Assembly: GCA_022360055.1 (NCBI GenBank)
Contig: JAKSDO010000099.1
Coordinates: 38,492-102,491 of the forward strand
Length of the DNA: 64,000 bases
From: Cytophagales bacterium
Lineage (GTDB): Bacteria; Bacteroidota; Bacteroidia; Cytophagales; Cyclobacteriaceae
Reading direction: 5' to 3'
Shown piece after piece: positions 9,630 through 18,573 of the stretch (positions are counted from its first letter, which is position 1; each line of letters starts with the position of its first letter). The notes beneath the pieces were generated by a model. That model did not search any database, was not told where the DNA came from, and was given only the letters and a program-made list of their open reading frames with translations. The translations under genes were made by a program, and so were the position numbers.

Positions 9630-9875
9630 CTAGTATTTCTGAGAGATCGAACTTATGAATCTCGGCTCCTCCGTCGAAAAGGGTATGCTGGTTGTGGAAT
9701 CGATACCCATTGAATTCCCGGCATAGCCATTGTTGTAAAATGCCGGAGACAATTCTTCCGGTACTTCAATGCGGTTAATATCATTAGGTTGCCTTAGATG
9801 ATCTGACGAATCATTCTTACAGTAATAATAGAACAGTGCTAATAGAGAAAAAAATATTGAAAACCGGAGGATCAT
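9630..9875 (-). CDS. Small exported or membrane-anchored hypothetical protein
   Basis: This 81-residue frame encodes a short hydrophobic N terminus (FSIFFSLLALFYYYC) followed by a hydrophilic, Asn/Ser/Pro-rich tail with no hydrophobic segment. This could be a small lipoprotein anchored at Cys19 or a type II membrane peptide, although YYYC is a poor lipobox. It stands alone between a 430-base gap and a 270-base gap. I do not recognise the family. A spurious frame cannot be excluded. Confidence 0.4.
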   Translation of the reverse strand: MILRFSIFFSLLALFYYYCKNDSSDHLRQPNDINRIEVPEELSPAFYNNGYAGNSMGIDSTTSIPFSTEEPRFISSISQKY

Positions 9876-10147
9876 CTGTATTGCTAGGTAATGTTTTTAA
9901 TGTGAACTAACTAACCAATAATTATGCCGTTTTTCTATAGACACAATTAATTCGAAAAGGTTGAAACGAATGGAAAAAAACTTTTCCGCAACATGCATTC
10001 CGGAGCTGTAAGACAAAAATCGAAACGGAAAGCCTCTTCAAAAATTTATAAGCCACACGATTACGGTGTTATTTCCATTACCCGTTCCAACCTTTTTTTT
10101 CAAGTGTGTGTCAAATCAACAAATCACTTTCCTAAAACGTCAAAACT

Positions 10148-11485
10148 ATGAAAATGAGCGAACAAAACACCTTCAGGCGTCTGATCTTACTGATCGGCAT
10201 TTGCATTGCCGTATTCAGCTTTATCATGACCGGTTGCGATGACAAAGTAGAAGTCACTCAAAAATATACCAGAATGGAACCGGTATATATATCCACGGAA
10301 GAGTTGAGAGCCTCCTTTGACATCATGCCTCCGGTCGAGGTCACCAATACCGGGAAAATCTACTTGTATCAGGATTACATTTTGCTCAATGAGCCGGGCA
10401 AAGGAGTCCACATAATTGACAACAAGAATAAAGAACAACCGGATGCAATCAGTTTTGTAAAAATTCCCGGGAACTATGAGATGGCTGTACAGGGCGACCG
10501 GCTATTTGCAGACAGTTACGTCGACCTGGTGGTCATTGACATCTCCGATCCTTCGAATGTAAAACTCACCAAACGCATTGAGGATATCTTTCTTGATCTG
10601 GCGGTTCAGAATCAATACTACGATGTTGAAAAAGGGATCATCACCGATTGGGAACCGAAAGAAATCGTCGAAGTGCACGAATCGGAGTTTAACGGGAGCT
10701 TTCCCTCCTATTACTACTATGAAACGGGAATTGCCCTGCGAGGAGGATTTGCCAACATGGATATGGCGCTCTCCAGCTTTGCCCCGGAAAGTGCTCCCGT
10801 AATGTCTACGGGCATTGGAGGTTCCATGGCGAGATTTACAATTATGAAAAACCACTTGTATAGCATCAGCAACAGCAATATGCAGGTATTTGACATTACC
10901 AATTTGGACGAGCCGGTTCCGGGAGCAAACCTCAACATCGGCTGGGGTATTGAAACAATATTTCCATATAAGGACAACCTGTTCATCGGGTCGCAATCCG
11001 GTATGATCATATATGATAATACCGACCCGGATTTGCCGACGCATCTGTCTACGTTTTCTCACATTGTCAGTTGCGATCCGGTTGTCGTAGAGGACGATTT
11101 AGCGTATGTAACCTTGCGCGGCGGGACCGGCTGCCGAAACAACTTTACAAATCAGTTGGATGTGATCGATATCAGCGATTTAAAGAACCCGAAACTACTG
11201 GTTACACATCCCATGACCAATCCTCACGGGCTCGGAATCGACAACGGCATACTTTTCCTTTGTGAAGGAAAAGCCGGACTAAAAGTATTTGACGCTTCGG
11301 ATATTTATAAAATTCCAAAAAATTTACTTGCCTATTATGGCGATATGGACGCTTTTGATGTAATTCCATATAATAACAACCTCATCATGATCGGCAACGA
11401 CGGTCTTTACCAATTTGATTATTCGGATCCTGAAAACATAAAATTGCTCAGCTCCATTTCCATCAACCGTGAACAATCATTGTAG
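10148..11485 (+). CDS. LVIVD-repeat beta-propeller lipoprotein
   Basis: The 445-residue protein has a lipoprotein signal with lipobox IMTGC near residues 28-32, so it is probably anchored in a membrane facing the periplasm or surface. The body is built of about six LVIVD-type propeller repeats, each with a core such as LVVIDISDPSNVK, MQVFDITNLDEPV, LDVIDISDLKNPK and LKVFDASD, spaced by about 45-60 residues. These repeats are common in Bacteroidota surface lipoproteins of unknown function. The barrel gene begins 5 bases after the stop, so the two are cotranscribed and may form a lipoprotein/barrel pair in the outer membrane. Confidence 0.88.
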   Translation: MKMSEQNTFRRLILLIGICIAVFSFIMTGCDDKVEVTQKYTRMEPVYISTEELRASFDIMPPVEVTNTGKIYLYQDYILLNEPGKGVHIIDNKNKEQPDAISFVKIPGNYEMAVQGDRLFADSYVDLVVIDISDPSNVKLTKRIEDIFLDLAVQNQYYDVEKGIITDWEPKEIVEVHESEFNGSFPSYYYYETGIALRGGFANMDMALSSFAPESAPVMSTGIGGSMARFTIMKNHLYSISNSNMQVFDITNLDEPVPGANLNIGWGIETIFPYKDNLFIGSQSGMIIYDNTDPDLPTHLSTFSHIVSCDPVVVEDDLAYVTLRGGTGCRNNFTNQLDVIDISDLKNPKLLVTHPMTNPHGLGIDNGILFLCEGKAGLKVFDASDIYKIPKNLLAYYGDMDAFDVIPYNNNLIMIGNDGLYQFDYSDPENIKLLSSISINREQSL

Positions 11486-11490
11486 TAAAA

Positions 11491-12264
11491 ATGAATGGGG
11501 TTTTAAGACATACCTTAAAAGCGACTTTTTTTTTGATTTTCCTAAGCTTCACTTTAGATGCTCAAACGGGCAAGGAGGCAAAGATATGCCTCAAAAACGG
11601 AGTGAAAATCAAAGGGGCGATCGTAAAAACGTTTGACGAAGACAAGCTTGTGGTCGATGTCTTTGGAACTGGAAATGTGCCGGTGCGATATGATCAAATA
11701 GCAAAGATACGTTTCAAAAATTACGGCAGGATTCACGGAGACATTAAAAGGGGGCTCGAAAATCCTCCCGTGCTCAAAATTGGCTCCTACTTCCACGAGA
11801 TACGAGGAAGTTTATTGTTCGGTGAAGAGAATATCGGCGCAGCGCTAAATGCGATCAATGGCTATCAATTCAATAAATATTTAGGCACCGGGTTGGGCAT
11901 AGGAATTAATAAATACGGCAATTATCTTACATTGCCTGTTTATGCACAGGTTAAGGGATATATCTTTGACAAGAAAGTATCTCCATATTATTTTGGAGAT
12001 ATTGGATACGGATATGCCTGGAACAACAACAAGCATGATGATGTCTTTGAACTCGAAAACGTAAAAGGGGGCGTATACTGGCAGGTAGGGCTCGGGTACC
12101 AAATTAACTTCTACAACAGCGCACTGACACTCTCCCTGGGATATGTGAGTCAAGACTCCAGGGCGGACTACGTTTACTATCGGCCCTGGGATATTGACGA
12201 TGTTGAAGTATCCGAAAGGAGGGTGCTGAGAAGAGTTGCATGCTCTGTAGGTCTTTTGTTTTAA
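11491..12264 (+). CDS. Secreted outer-membrane beta-barrel-like protein
   Basis: The 257-residue protein has a signal peptide (FFLIFLSFTLDAQ). A short N-terminal segment (CLKNGVKIKGAIVKTFDEDKLVVDV) resembles a small beta domain. A repetitive amphipathic beta region follows from about residue 95 (YLGTGLGIGINKYGN, ISPYYFGDIGYGYAW-like strands, YSALTLSLGYVSQ-like strands), and the chain ends in Phe. This fits an eight-stranded barrel of the outer membrane. It lies directly behind the LVIVD lipoprotein and in front of a strong terminator. I do not recognise a specific family. Confidence 0.75.
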   Translation: MNGVLRHTLKATFFLIFLSFTLDAQTGKEAKICLKNGVKIKGAIVKTFDEDKLVVDVFGTGNVPVRYDQIAKIRFKNYGRIHGDIKRGLENPPVLKIGSYFHEIRGSLLFGEENIGAALNAINGYQFNKYLGTGLGIGINKYGNYLTLPVYAQVKGYIFDKKVSPYYFGDIGYGYAWNNNKHDDVFELENVKGGVYWQVGLGYQINFYNSALTLSLGYVSQDSRADYVYYRPWDIDDVEVSERRVLRRVACSVGLLF

Positions 12265-12267
12265 CTC

Positions 12268-12312
12268 AAACTTGCCTTTGGTCATCGCTTTCAAAGGCAA
12301 GTTTACTTTTTT
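12268..12312 (+). terminator. Intrinsic terminator after the LVIVD/barrel operon
   Basis: Perfect 13-base arms AAACTTGCCTTTG (12268-12280) and CAAAGGCAAGTTT (12292-12304) flank an 11-base loop and are followed by ACTTTTTTC. The hairpin starts 4 bases after the barrel gene's stop codon. Confidence 0.9.
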
Positions 12313-12686
12313 CATCCTTTAAATTTGAGCAACAGAAAAATGCGCGCTCCCATGAAAAGGTTCCTTGTTTGAGCATAAAAATAAGGATCGGCTCTTCGGG
12401 CGAAAAACTCATGGAATTTTTCGGATTATCGATCTTAGGACAAAATTACACCGGAGTAAATCATTGAGGATATGATGTTCCGGTACATTTCTCGACGGCT
12501 CTCCATGACCTTCCGAAGCTCGATCTTATACAGCCGTAATAAACGCGGATTTTACGCGAAGTTTGCTCGAAGTCGGAAAGCCTGAATTTCACAAAATCAA
12601 CAGGCCGGAATCCCGAAATATGAACAAGTCAATTTTTTTTAAGATCAGGGAAGGCTCCTGACATACCGTTGTCACCAACCCTCTCT
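12313..12686. other. Gene-free stretch
   Basis: Between the terminator and the next promoter I find no supported reading frame, RNA motif or repeat. Short frames here lack coding character. Confidence 0.5.
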
Positions 12687-12694
12687 TACCTTTG
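12687..12694 (+). promoter_or_regulatory. Bacteroidota-type -7 promoter box
   Basis: TACCTTTG matches the TAnnTTTG -7 consensus and lies 38 bases before the ATG at 12732. A TTG is 15 bases upstream, closer than the usual 19-21, so the -33 element is uncertain. Confidence 0.5.
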
Positions 12695-12731
12695 AATCAA
12701 TCATTATTTGTACAACCATAAAACAAAAGAA

Positions 12732-13184
12732 ATGGAAGAAAAAACCGTAAAATCCGCAAAAGTGTTTTACCACTCGGAAGTAACAACTTTAGAGGGCATT
12801 CATGACATCGCAGTCAGGGAGATCGATAACATGTACGCCGAAGCTGAAAAGATAGGGTTGAAAGAAACCGCTCCGATGCAATTCGTATATTACGGCTGCG
12901 ACGACAAACCGGATACCAAATTCACATTGGAGATCGCCATGCTCATTGATGGAGAAAAGCCCTATGAGGGCAAGTATAAATTCAAAGAGCTGGAAGACTT
13001 CAAGTGCGTGTCGACCATTCATAAAGGCAGTATAAGCGATCTTGGAAAAACTTATGAAAAATTCATGCCTGAATTGTTTAAAAGCGGTAAGGAAATGACC
13101 GGCCAAAGCAGGGAGGTCTACCACAAATACGTTCAGCAGGACTCCCCTGAAAATGTCACCGAAATCCAGATCGGAGTCAATTAA
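12732..13184 (+). CDS. GyrI-like small-molecule-binding domain protein
   Basis: The 150-residue cytosolic protein resembles the GyrI-like/AraC effector-binding fold: a duplicated beta-alpha-beta-beta unit with the family's ETAPMQFVYYG and EIAMLIDGEKPYEGKYKFKEL segments. Such stand-alone domains bind hydrophobic small molecules or, in some cases, hydrolyse them. The ATG at 12732 (MEEKTVKSAKVFY) is preferred to an upstream in-frame start at 12708 because it follows the promoter box and an AAAAGA-rich leader. It is followed by its own terminator and then by a zinc-ribbon gene and a WYL regulator. Confidence 0.8.
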   Translation: MEEKTVKSAKVFYHSEVTTLEGIHDIAVREIDNMYAEAEKIGLKETAPMQFVYYGCDDKPDTKFTLEIAMLIDGEKPYEGKYKFKELEDFKCVSTIHKGSISDLGKTYEKFMPELFKSGKEMTGQSREVYHKYVQQDSPENVTEIQIGVN

Positions 13185-13192
13185 ACAACCAC

Positions 13193-13222
13193 ATCCCGGA
13201 TTAAGTTCCGGGATATTTTTTA
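13193..13222 (+). terminator. Intrinsic terminator after the GyrI-like gene
   Basis: The arms ATCCCGGA (13193-13200) and TCCGGGAT (13207-13214) surround a 6-base loop and are followed by ATTTTTT. Confidence 0.85.
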
Positions 13223-13254
13223 ACTTATCAATTATTCAGTAAAAACTTTTCTTC

Positions 13255-13518
13255 ATGAAAAAATATAGAAATTGTCAAAGTTGCGGAATGCCATTGAGCA
13301 AAGATCCTGAAAAAGGAGGCACGAATGCCGACGGCTCCAAAAGCATTATGTATTGCAGCTATTGCTACAAGGAAGGGAATTTCACCCAACCCGATTTCAC
13401 CGCAAAAAAAATGCAGCAATTTTGTAAGGAAAAAATGAAAGAAATGGGATTCCCGGGGTTTCTGGCCGGTTTCTTTACTATGGGAATCCCAAAACTTGAG
13501 CGCTGGAGGAATGGATAG
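13255..13518 (+). CDS. Small zinc ribbon domain protein
   Basis: The 87-residue protein has CQSCGMPL at residues 8-15 and CSYCYKEG at about 38-45, four cysteines in the layout of the 'putative zinc ribbon' family (zf-ribbon_2 type). A short helical tail follows (FTAKKMQQFCKEKMKEMGF). Family members are often found beside transcription regulators or effector-binding proteins, as here between a GyrI-like gene and a WYL regulator. The function is unknown; a structural zinc site is inferred. Confidence 0.85.
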   Translation: MKKYRNCQSCGMPLSKDPEKGGTNADGSKSIMYCSYCYKEGNFTQPDFTAKKMQQFCKEKMKEMGFPGFLAGFFTMGIPKLERWRNG

Positions 13519-13578
13519 AAATCATAGTTCATACGGATTGGTTTAATGCAATCATGAACCAATTGCAATAAAACTTTT

Positions 13579-14529
13579 ATGAATAGAATTGACAGGCTTC
13601 AAGCCATTCTGATCCAGCTACAAAGCAAGAGGGTGATCACGGCGCAGGAGATGGCGGACCGGTTTGAAGTAAGTTTAAGAACCATTTACAGAGACATTCG
13701 TGCGCTGGAAGAAGGCGGCGTTCCGATAGGGGCGGAAGCTGGAATCGGATATTATTTGTCAGAAGGATACCACCTCCCACCGATCATGTTTACGCGAGAA
13801 GAAGCATGCGCCTTGCTGATGGCAGGGAAGATATTTGAAAAGCACACCGACAAAAACCTGCAAGCATATTTTAAAGATGCCTTGTTTAAAGTAAAGGCGG
13901 TGCTGGATATGGGGAAAAAAGAGGAATTGGAAGATCTCGAAGAGAAAATTTCGATCGATCCTTTTGGCTGGCAATATCGCGATCATTCCGGCAATCTCAT
14001 GGTATCCAGGATCCAATCCATTTTACCTTCAAAGAAATTGGCCAGGATCCGATACCATGCCAGCTACAGCGGAGAATCTACCGAGCGAATCGTAGAGCCA
14101 ATCGGCCTTTGTTTTTACAGCAATCAGTGGCATCTAATAGCGTTTTGTCAATTGCGGAACGATTACAGGGATTTTAGAACGGATCGCATTGAGCAACTGG
14201 ATGTAATCCCCGGAAAATTCAGCAAGACCGACCATATCTCCTTGCAATTGTACCTGGAAACACTGCAGCAAGGTTCCGAAGTACAAATAGCTCGCATTCG
14301 CTTCCCTAAGGAATTTGTGAGATTCATCGATGAAGTTAAGTATCAATTCGGTTGGGTGGATCAGATCGAAATCGGAAAGGAGATCGAAATGAAATTCGCG
14401 GTTATGAGTATGGACCTGCTGGCCCGATGGCTGTTGATGTCGGGAAAAAACTTCACGGTAATGAGTCCGGATCGCCTTGAAAAAAGAATTAAGGAACTGA
14501 TCCTGGAGCTTCAGCAAGAACATTTTTAG
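13579..14529 (+). CDS. YafY-type HTH/WYL-domain transcriptional regulator
   Basis: The 316-residue protein starts with a DeoR/HTH_11 winged helix (RLQAILIQLQSKRVITAQEM, then VSLRTIYRDIRALEEGGVPIGAEAGIGYYL, residues 1-60). A WYL ligand-binding domain follows (about 140-225; RIVEPIGLCFYSNQWHLIAFCQLRNDYRDFRTDRI) with a C-terminal WCX extension. WYL regulators sense small molecules or nucleic acids. It is separated by 60 bases from the zinc ribbon gene and is probably linked to the GyrI-like/zinc ribbon pair. Confidence 0.92.
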   Translation: MNRIDRLQAILIQLQSKRVITAQEMADRFEVSLRTIYRDIRALEEGGVPIGAEAGIGYYLSEGYHLPPIMFTREEACALLMAGKIFEKHTDKNLQAYFKDALFKVKAVLDMGKKEELEDLEEKISIDPFGWQYRDHSGNLMVSRIQSILPSKKLARIRYHASYSGESTERIVEPIGLCFYSNQWHLIAFCQLRNDYRDFRTDRIEQLDVIPGKFSKTDHISLQLYLETLQQGSEVQIARIRFPKEFVRFIDEVKYQFGWVDQIEIGKEIEMKFAVMSMDLLARWLLMSGKNFTVMSPDRLEKRIKELILELQQEHF

Positions 14530-15042
14530 ATGCCTGAGCCGCTAAGGTGTAGTCCGCATTTATGAATTGTCCGGATGGCCTCAGCTTTCGGCTTCAGGCG
14601 ATACGCAGGGCGTTCGGGCCTTAAACGACAGGCGCCGAACCGATGCCTGGATTTCCGGGCCGCAAATCAGCAGCCGAAGCAGGCCGTCCCACAATCCGGG
14701 CTGGCAGCCGGTATCCGCCATCTTACAACCAATCCCTTCGAATCTGTCGACAAAGGAAGAAAACTGCATTTCAATCTTGCCGGGCCAGAAATTTAAACTC
14801 CATTTCCTCGCCGGTGCGCAGACACTGAACATTTTTTTCGAAATCGGTTACCTTTTGGTCTTTTGGTCACAAATAGTTGCAATCCTTTTTTAATATGGAG
14901 AGTTTCAGAGTCGTCGCGATTATACTTTACAGAATTGCAATACTATTTTACCTGGCTTTTTTATTATTGAGCTAGCCCTTAAGTATCATTTTGCACAGGA
15001 GAAGATAAATCATTTCCCGTCCTTTTTTATTTGCCGTTCCTA
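14530..15042. other. Gene-free stretch, part of it GC-richer
   Basis: I find no supported gene. Positions 14570-14830 are noticeably GC-richer than the surroundings and carry overlapping short frames on both strands, none with recognisable motifs; it may be decayed sequence. The last 150 bases are AT-rich and lead into the regulator's control region. Confidence 0.45.
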
Positions 15043-15080
15043 TGCTATATTTACATATAGCACAGTATAGTACAGTATAG
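15043..15080 (+). promoter_or_regulatory. Palindrome and tandem half-sites upstream of the GntR gene (putative operator)
   Basis: The arms TGCTATAT (15043-15050) and ATATAGCA (15055-15062) form a perfect inverted repeat around TTAC. It is followed by two direct copies of ACAGTATAG (15062-15070 and 15072-15080), whose TATAG resembles the palindrome's half-site. The cluster ends 10 bases before the regulator's TTG start, a position expected for autoregulation. No binding data are implied. Confidence 0.6.
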
Positions 15081-15090
15081 ATATAAAAAT

Positions 15091-16101
15091 TTGAACATCC
15101 CCATTCAAATAGAGCGATTATCAAAGACGCCCAAATATCTTCAGATAAGTGAGGCCATTATAGATTCCATCAAATCGGGAGATCTTGAAAAGGGCTCCAA
15201 GCTCCCGTCCATCAATCAAATATGCCACGACAACCAGCTCGCCCGAGAGACGGTAGTTAAGGCATTTAATCAGCTTAAACAAATTGGAATTATCGACTCG
15301 GTACACGGCAAAGGTTTTTATGTCTCATCGACAAATACCGAAACGATCAACAGAGTCTTTGTTTTATTCGATACGTTTACCGCATATAAGGAAACATTAT
15401 TTTATGGCATCAAAGAAGCCCTTGGGCCAAATGCGATCCTCGACATTTATTTTCATCATTTCAATTACGAAGTGTTTCAAAATACGATCAACAGCCGTAT
15501 TGGGAACTACACCTCGTACATCATTCTTCCCATAAACCATGAAATGATCAGCCGGGCATTAGCACCCGTTCCGAAGGAAAAGCTTTTCCTGCTCGACATC
15601 TATCCGAAGGACCTTAAGCAGGATTATGTGGGCATTTACCAGGATTTTGGAAATGATATAATCGATACGCTCGCCTCCATTCACGACAGAATTCTGAAAT
15701 ATAAATCGTTCAGTCTGATATTCAGAAATACGATCACGGATCTTCCGGAGGAGCTTAAAGACGGATTTATGGAATATTGCTCTGAAAATAGAATTTCTTA
15801 TCGAATCACAACGGAGAAAGCAACTTCAGAGATCCGGAGGGGCGAAGCCTATATTGTCATTGATGACGACGACCTGGTAACATTGGTAGAATCCGCATTG
15901 AATCGAGGATTTGCAATAGGAAAGGATGTCGGAATCATTTCCTATAACGATGCCCCGCTGAAACGAGTTGTCGGCAACGGAATTTCCGTAATTTCAACCG
16001 ATTTCAGACAAATGGGATTCGATATCGCTAAAATGATAAAAGACAATCATCGTTTTGCGAAAAGAAACAAAACGACCTTTATAAACAGAGGATCTTTCTA
16101 A
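15091..16101 (+). CDS. GntR-type regulator with LacI-like sugar-binding domain
   Basis: The 336-residue protein has an N-terminal GntR winged helix (residues about 5-75; IIDSIKSGDLEKGSKLPSIN and ARETVVKAFNQLKQIGII, then GKGFYV). A periplasmic-binding-protein-like effector domain of the LacI family follows (about 85-330; GFAIGKDVGIISYND and ISVISTDFRQMG). This arrangement is typical of Bacteroidota and Planctomycetota regulators sensing sugars or sugar-like ligands. It starts with TTG (MNIPIQIER); no closer ATG is in frame. It is the first gene of the corrinoid island, 17 bases before the methyltransferase gene, so it probably controls it. Confidence 0.9.
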   Translation: MNIPIQIERLSKTPKYLQISEAIIDSIKSGDLEKGSKLPSINQICHDNQLARETVVKAFNQLKQIGIIDSVHGKGFYVSSTNTETINRVFVLFDTFTAYKETLFYGIKEALGPNAILDIYFHHFNYEVFQNTINSRIGNYTSYIILPINHEMISRALAPVPKEKLFLLDIYPKDLKQDYVGIYQDFGNDIIDTLASIHDRILKYKSFSLIFRNTITDLPEELKDGFMEYCSENRISYRITTEKATSEIRRGEAYIVIDDDDLVTLVESALNRGFAIGKDVGIISYNDAPLKRVVGNGISVISTDFRQMGFDIAKMIKDNHRFAKRNKTTFINRGSF

Positions 16102-16118
16102 ATAAAACTTTTTTGACT

Positions 16119-17387
16119 ATGAATTCGAGAGAAAGAGTACTTGCAGCCTTAAATCATCAGCAGCCGGATCGCATTCCCGTAGATTTTGGCGCTACCCCGG
16201 TAACCGGTATACATGTGTTGGCAATTGAAAACCTTCGCAAATACTTTGGCCTGGAGGAAAGACCTGTCAGAGTCGTCGAGCCCTACCAAATGCTTGGCGA
16301 AATCGACGATGAGTTGATGGATGTATTGGGCGTAGATGTGATTGGACTATGCCCGAGTAACAATATGTTTGGGATAAAAAATCACGGTGAATGGAAAGAA
16401 TTCAAAACCTTCTGGGGACAGACGGTTTTGGTGCCAAAGGATTTCAATACGACCACGGATGATCATGGAAACCTGCTCATTCATCCGGAAGGAGATACCT
16501 CCGCTGCTGCAAGCGCCAAGATGCCCAAAGCGAGTTTCTTTTTCGACGCCCTGATCCGGCAGGAACCTATCGACGATAGCAAATTAAACGTCGAGGACAA
16601 TCTCGAGGAATTTACACCGATTTCCGATGAGGATCTGGATTATTGGAAAAATGAAATTCACAGAGTAAAAAATACCGGAAAAGCGATCATCGCAAATATG
16701 GGAGGAACTGCGTTCGGCGACATCGCCCTGGTGCCGGGACTAAATCTCAAAGATCCAAAAGGCATTCGGGATATAGCCGAATGGTACATGTCGATAATAA
16801 TGCGACCGGACTATGTAAAGGAATTATTTGAAAAACAGAGTGAGGTCGCAATCGGGAACCTCACAAAGTTCTACGCTACCGTCGGCAACCAAATAGATGC
16901 CATTTTTATATGCGGAACAGATTTCGGGACACAGGATTCTCAGTTCTGCGGAATAGATACCCTGCGGGAGATGTACCTCCCCTACTACAAAAAGCTCAAC
17001 GACTGGATTCACAAACATACCACCTGGAAGACCTTCAAACATAGCTGCGGCGCTATCGAACCGTTTCTGCAGTCCTTTATTGACGCCGGATTTGACATCA
17101 TCAATCCTGTTCAGATCAACGCAAACGGAATGGACCCGCAACATCTGAAGGACACCTATGGGGACAGAATCGCATTTTGGGGAGGCGGTGTCGATACCCA
17201 GAAAGTACTGGCTTTCGGGACCCCGGACGACGTAAAAAAACAGGTGTTTAGCGAATGTGAAATTCTTTCAAAAAAAGGCGGATTTGTTTTTAATACCGTA
17301 CACAATATTCAGGCAAATGTGCCCACCGAAAACATGATCGCCATGCTTGATACCCTCCGCAATTACAATCAACGCCAATTCACATGA
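16119..17387 (+). CDS. UroD-fold methyltransferase family protein
   Basis: The 422-residue protein of the uroporphyrinogen decarboxylase superfamily starts MNSRERVLAALNHQQPDRIPVDFG, as in MtaA/MtbA-type corrinoid methyltransferases. FKHSCGAIEPFLQSFIDAG supplies the His-x-Cys zinc motif. In true heme UroD this motif is absent, and no heme genes are nearby. The C-terminal motif is FVFNTVHNIQANVPTENM, where many relatives have GC in place of VH. Next to a corrinoid protein and a homocysteine methyltransferase it is best read as the enzyme moving a methyl group from a substrate to the corrinoid. The ATG at 16119 is chosen over an upstream TTG. Its stop overlaps the next ORF by ATGA. Confidence 0.85.
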   Translation: MNSRERVLAALNHQQPDRIPVDFGATPVTGIHVLAIENLRKYFGLEERPVRVVEPYQMLGEIDDELMDVLGVDVIGLCPSNNMFGIKNHGEWKEFKTFWGQTVLVPKDFNTTTDDHGNLLIHPEGDTSAAASAKMPKASFFFDALIRQEPIDDSKLNVEDNLEEFTPISDEDLDYWKNEIHRVKNTGKAIIANMGGTAFGDIALVPGLNLKDPKGIRDIAEWYMSIIMRPDYVKELFEKQSEVAIGNLTKFYATVGNQIDAIFICGTDFGTQDSQFCGIDTLREMYLPYYKKLNDWIHKHTTWKTFKHSCGAIEPFLQSFIDAGFDIINPVQINANGMDPQHLKDTYGDRIAFWGGGVDTQKVLAFGTPDDVKKQVFSECEILSKKGGFVFNTVHNIQANVPTENMIAMLDTLRNYNQRQFT

Positions 17388-17746
17388 TTTCGGGAAGAAC
17401 AATCACCGGCCATATGGAATTAGGCACCGAAAACAAAACATTTTGCAGGGGAGCGGGATGCTTGATTGCAATTGACCTTTTCAGTGATACCAAGGAAACT
17501 TCCAGGGGTCGCAGCAGGAAAATAAATGGGCTGATCGGCGTAAGGTATGGGGGCTCAGATTTTGACGTTTCGAAAAATCAGGCGGCCATGCACATTCCGC
17601 ATAAAATCTTGAAGAAGAAAGAAGGTGTGAGGGGCATCATGAGGATCGCTGGGAACAAATTCATAAGCGCACAAGCAGGTCAAGAACCTCATATGGCCTT
17701 TTTTACGTCCGGAGATTGTAACAACCACCAAAGAATAATATCATGA
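17384..17746 (+). CDS. Unrecognised 120-residue protein within the corrinoid operon
   Basis: This frame begins with an ATGA overlap to the upstream UroD-fold gene and ends with an ATGA overlap to the isomerase gene, a layout typical of translationally coupled genes. The product is basic and rich in Gly, Ile, Lys and Arg (GLIGVRYGGSDFDVS, HKILKKKEGVRGIMRIAGNKF) and has no signal or membrane segment. I recognise no family. Without this ORF the operon would have an unusual 355-base gap, so it is either a lineage-specific gene or the remains of one. Confidence 0.5.
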   Translation: MISGRTITGHMELGTENKTFCRGAGCLIAIDLFSDTKETSRGRSRKINGLIGVRYGGSDFDVSKNQAAMHIPHKILKKKEGVRGIMRIAGNKFISAQAGQEPHMAFFTSGDCNNHQRIIS

Positions 17747-18573
17747 ATCTCAAGTTTTTCTGCCCGATCTGGGGATCCGACTATCTGCCTTTTGACACGT
17801 TCTGTGATAAAGTAAAGCGAGATGGTTTTGATGGTGTGGAAATGGGCCTGCCCCACGATAAAATGAAGAAACAAGAGCTGATAAAAACGTTAGAGCACTT
17901 TGAACTGGAACTTATCGGTCAACACTATGAAACACTGGAGCCGGATTTTGACAAACACAAAAAAATATTCCTCCACCACCTCGAAAACCTGATCGACTCC
18001 CCTGCCCTGTTTATAAATTCCCAGACAGGCAAGGACTACTATAGCTTTGATCAGAACAAAGCCCTGATCGAAATTGCCGATCAGGTCTCGAAAAATTCCA
18101 AAACGCCCATCCTTCATGAAACTCATCGCGGCAAATTCAGTTTTGCTGCGCATATCATGAAAGGATACCTGGAGAAGCTCCCCGGTCTCAGGATCACATT
18201 GGACATTTCGCATTGGTGTAATGTAGCCGAGACTTTTCTTGAAGATCAGGAGGAAGCCGTAAATATGGCCATCGAGCATACGGACCACATTCATTCCAGG
18301 GTAGGCTACCAGGAAGGCCCTCAAATACCCGACCCGCGGGCACCGGAATGGCAGGATACGATTGAAATCCATGCCAAATGGTGGGACAGAGTACTTGAAT
18401 TAAAGGAAAAATCCGGAATTGAAAACTTCACGATCACGACCGAATTCGGAGCGCCTCCATATTTGCTGTTGATGCCTTTTACCAGACAGCCAATTACCAG
18501 CCAATGGGAAATAAACGTGTACATGATGCATTTGCTGAAATCAAGATATGAACCAATTAATCGTCAAACATGA
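17743..18573 (+). CDS. Xylose-isomerase-like TIM barrel (sugar phosphate isomerase/epimerase family)
   Basis: The 276-residue protein is an AP-endonuclease-2/xylose isomerase-like TIM barrel. Metal-ligand carboxylates and histidines are seen in ILHETHRGKFSF, LRITLDISHWCNV, THSR-like HIHSRVGYQEGP and a late TTEFGAPPYL. Members isomerise or epimerise sugars, keto acids or inosose-type cyclitols. It overlaps both neighbours by ATGA, so it is part of one coupled transcript with the dioxygenase, which suggests joint work on a sugar-like carbon skeleton. The exact substrate is unknown. Confidence 0.88.
   Translation: MNLKFFCPIWGSDYLPFDTFCDKVKRDGFDGVEMGLPHDKMKKQELIKTLEHFELELIGQHYETLEPDFDKHKKIFLHHLENLIDSPALFINSQTGKDYYSFDQNKALIEIADQVSKNSKTPILHETHRGKFSFAAHIMKGYLEKLPGLRITLDISHWCNVAETFLEDQEEAVNMAIEHTDHIHSRVGYQEGPQIPDPRAPEWQDTIEIHAKWWDRVLELKEKSGIENFTITTEFGAPPYLLLMPFTRQPITSQWEINVYMMHLLKSRYEPINRQT

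Noticed and set aside
14581..14832. Minus-strand 83-codon frame in the GC-richer gap after the WYL regulator.
   Set aside because: Overlapping frames of similar length exist on the opposite strand, none shows a known motif, and there is no plausible leader; left as possible decayed sequence.
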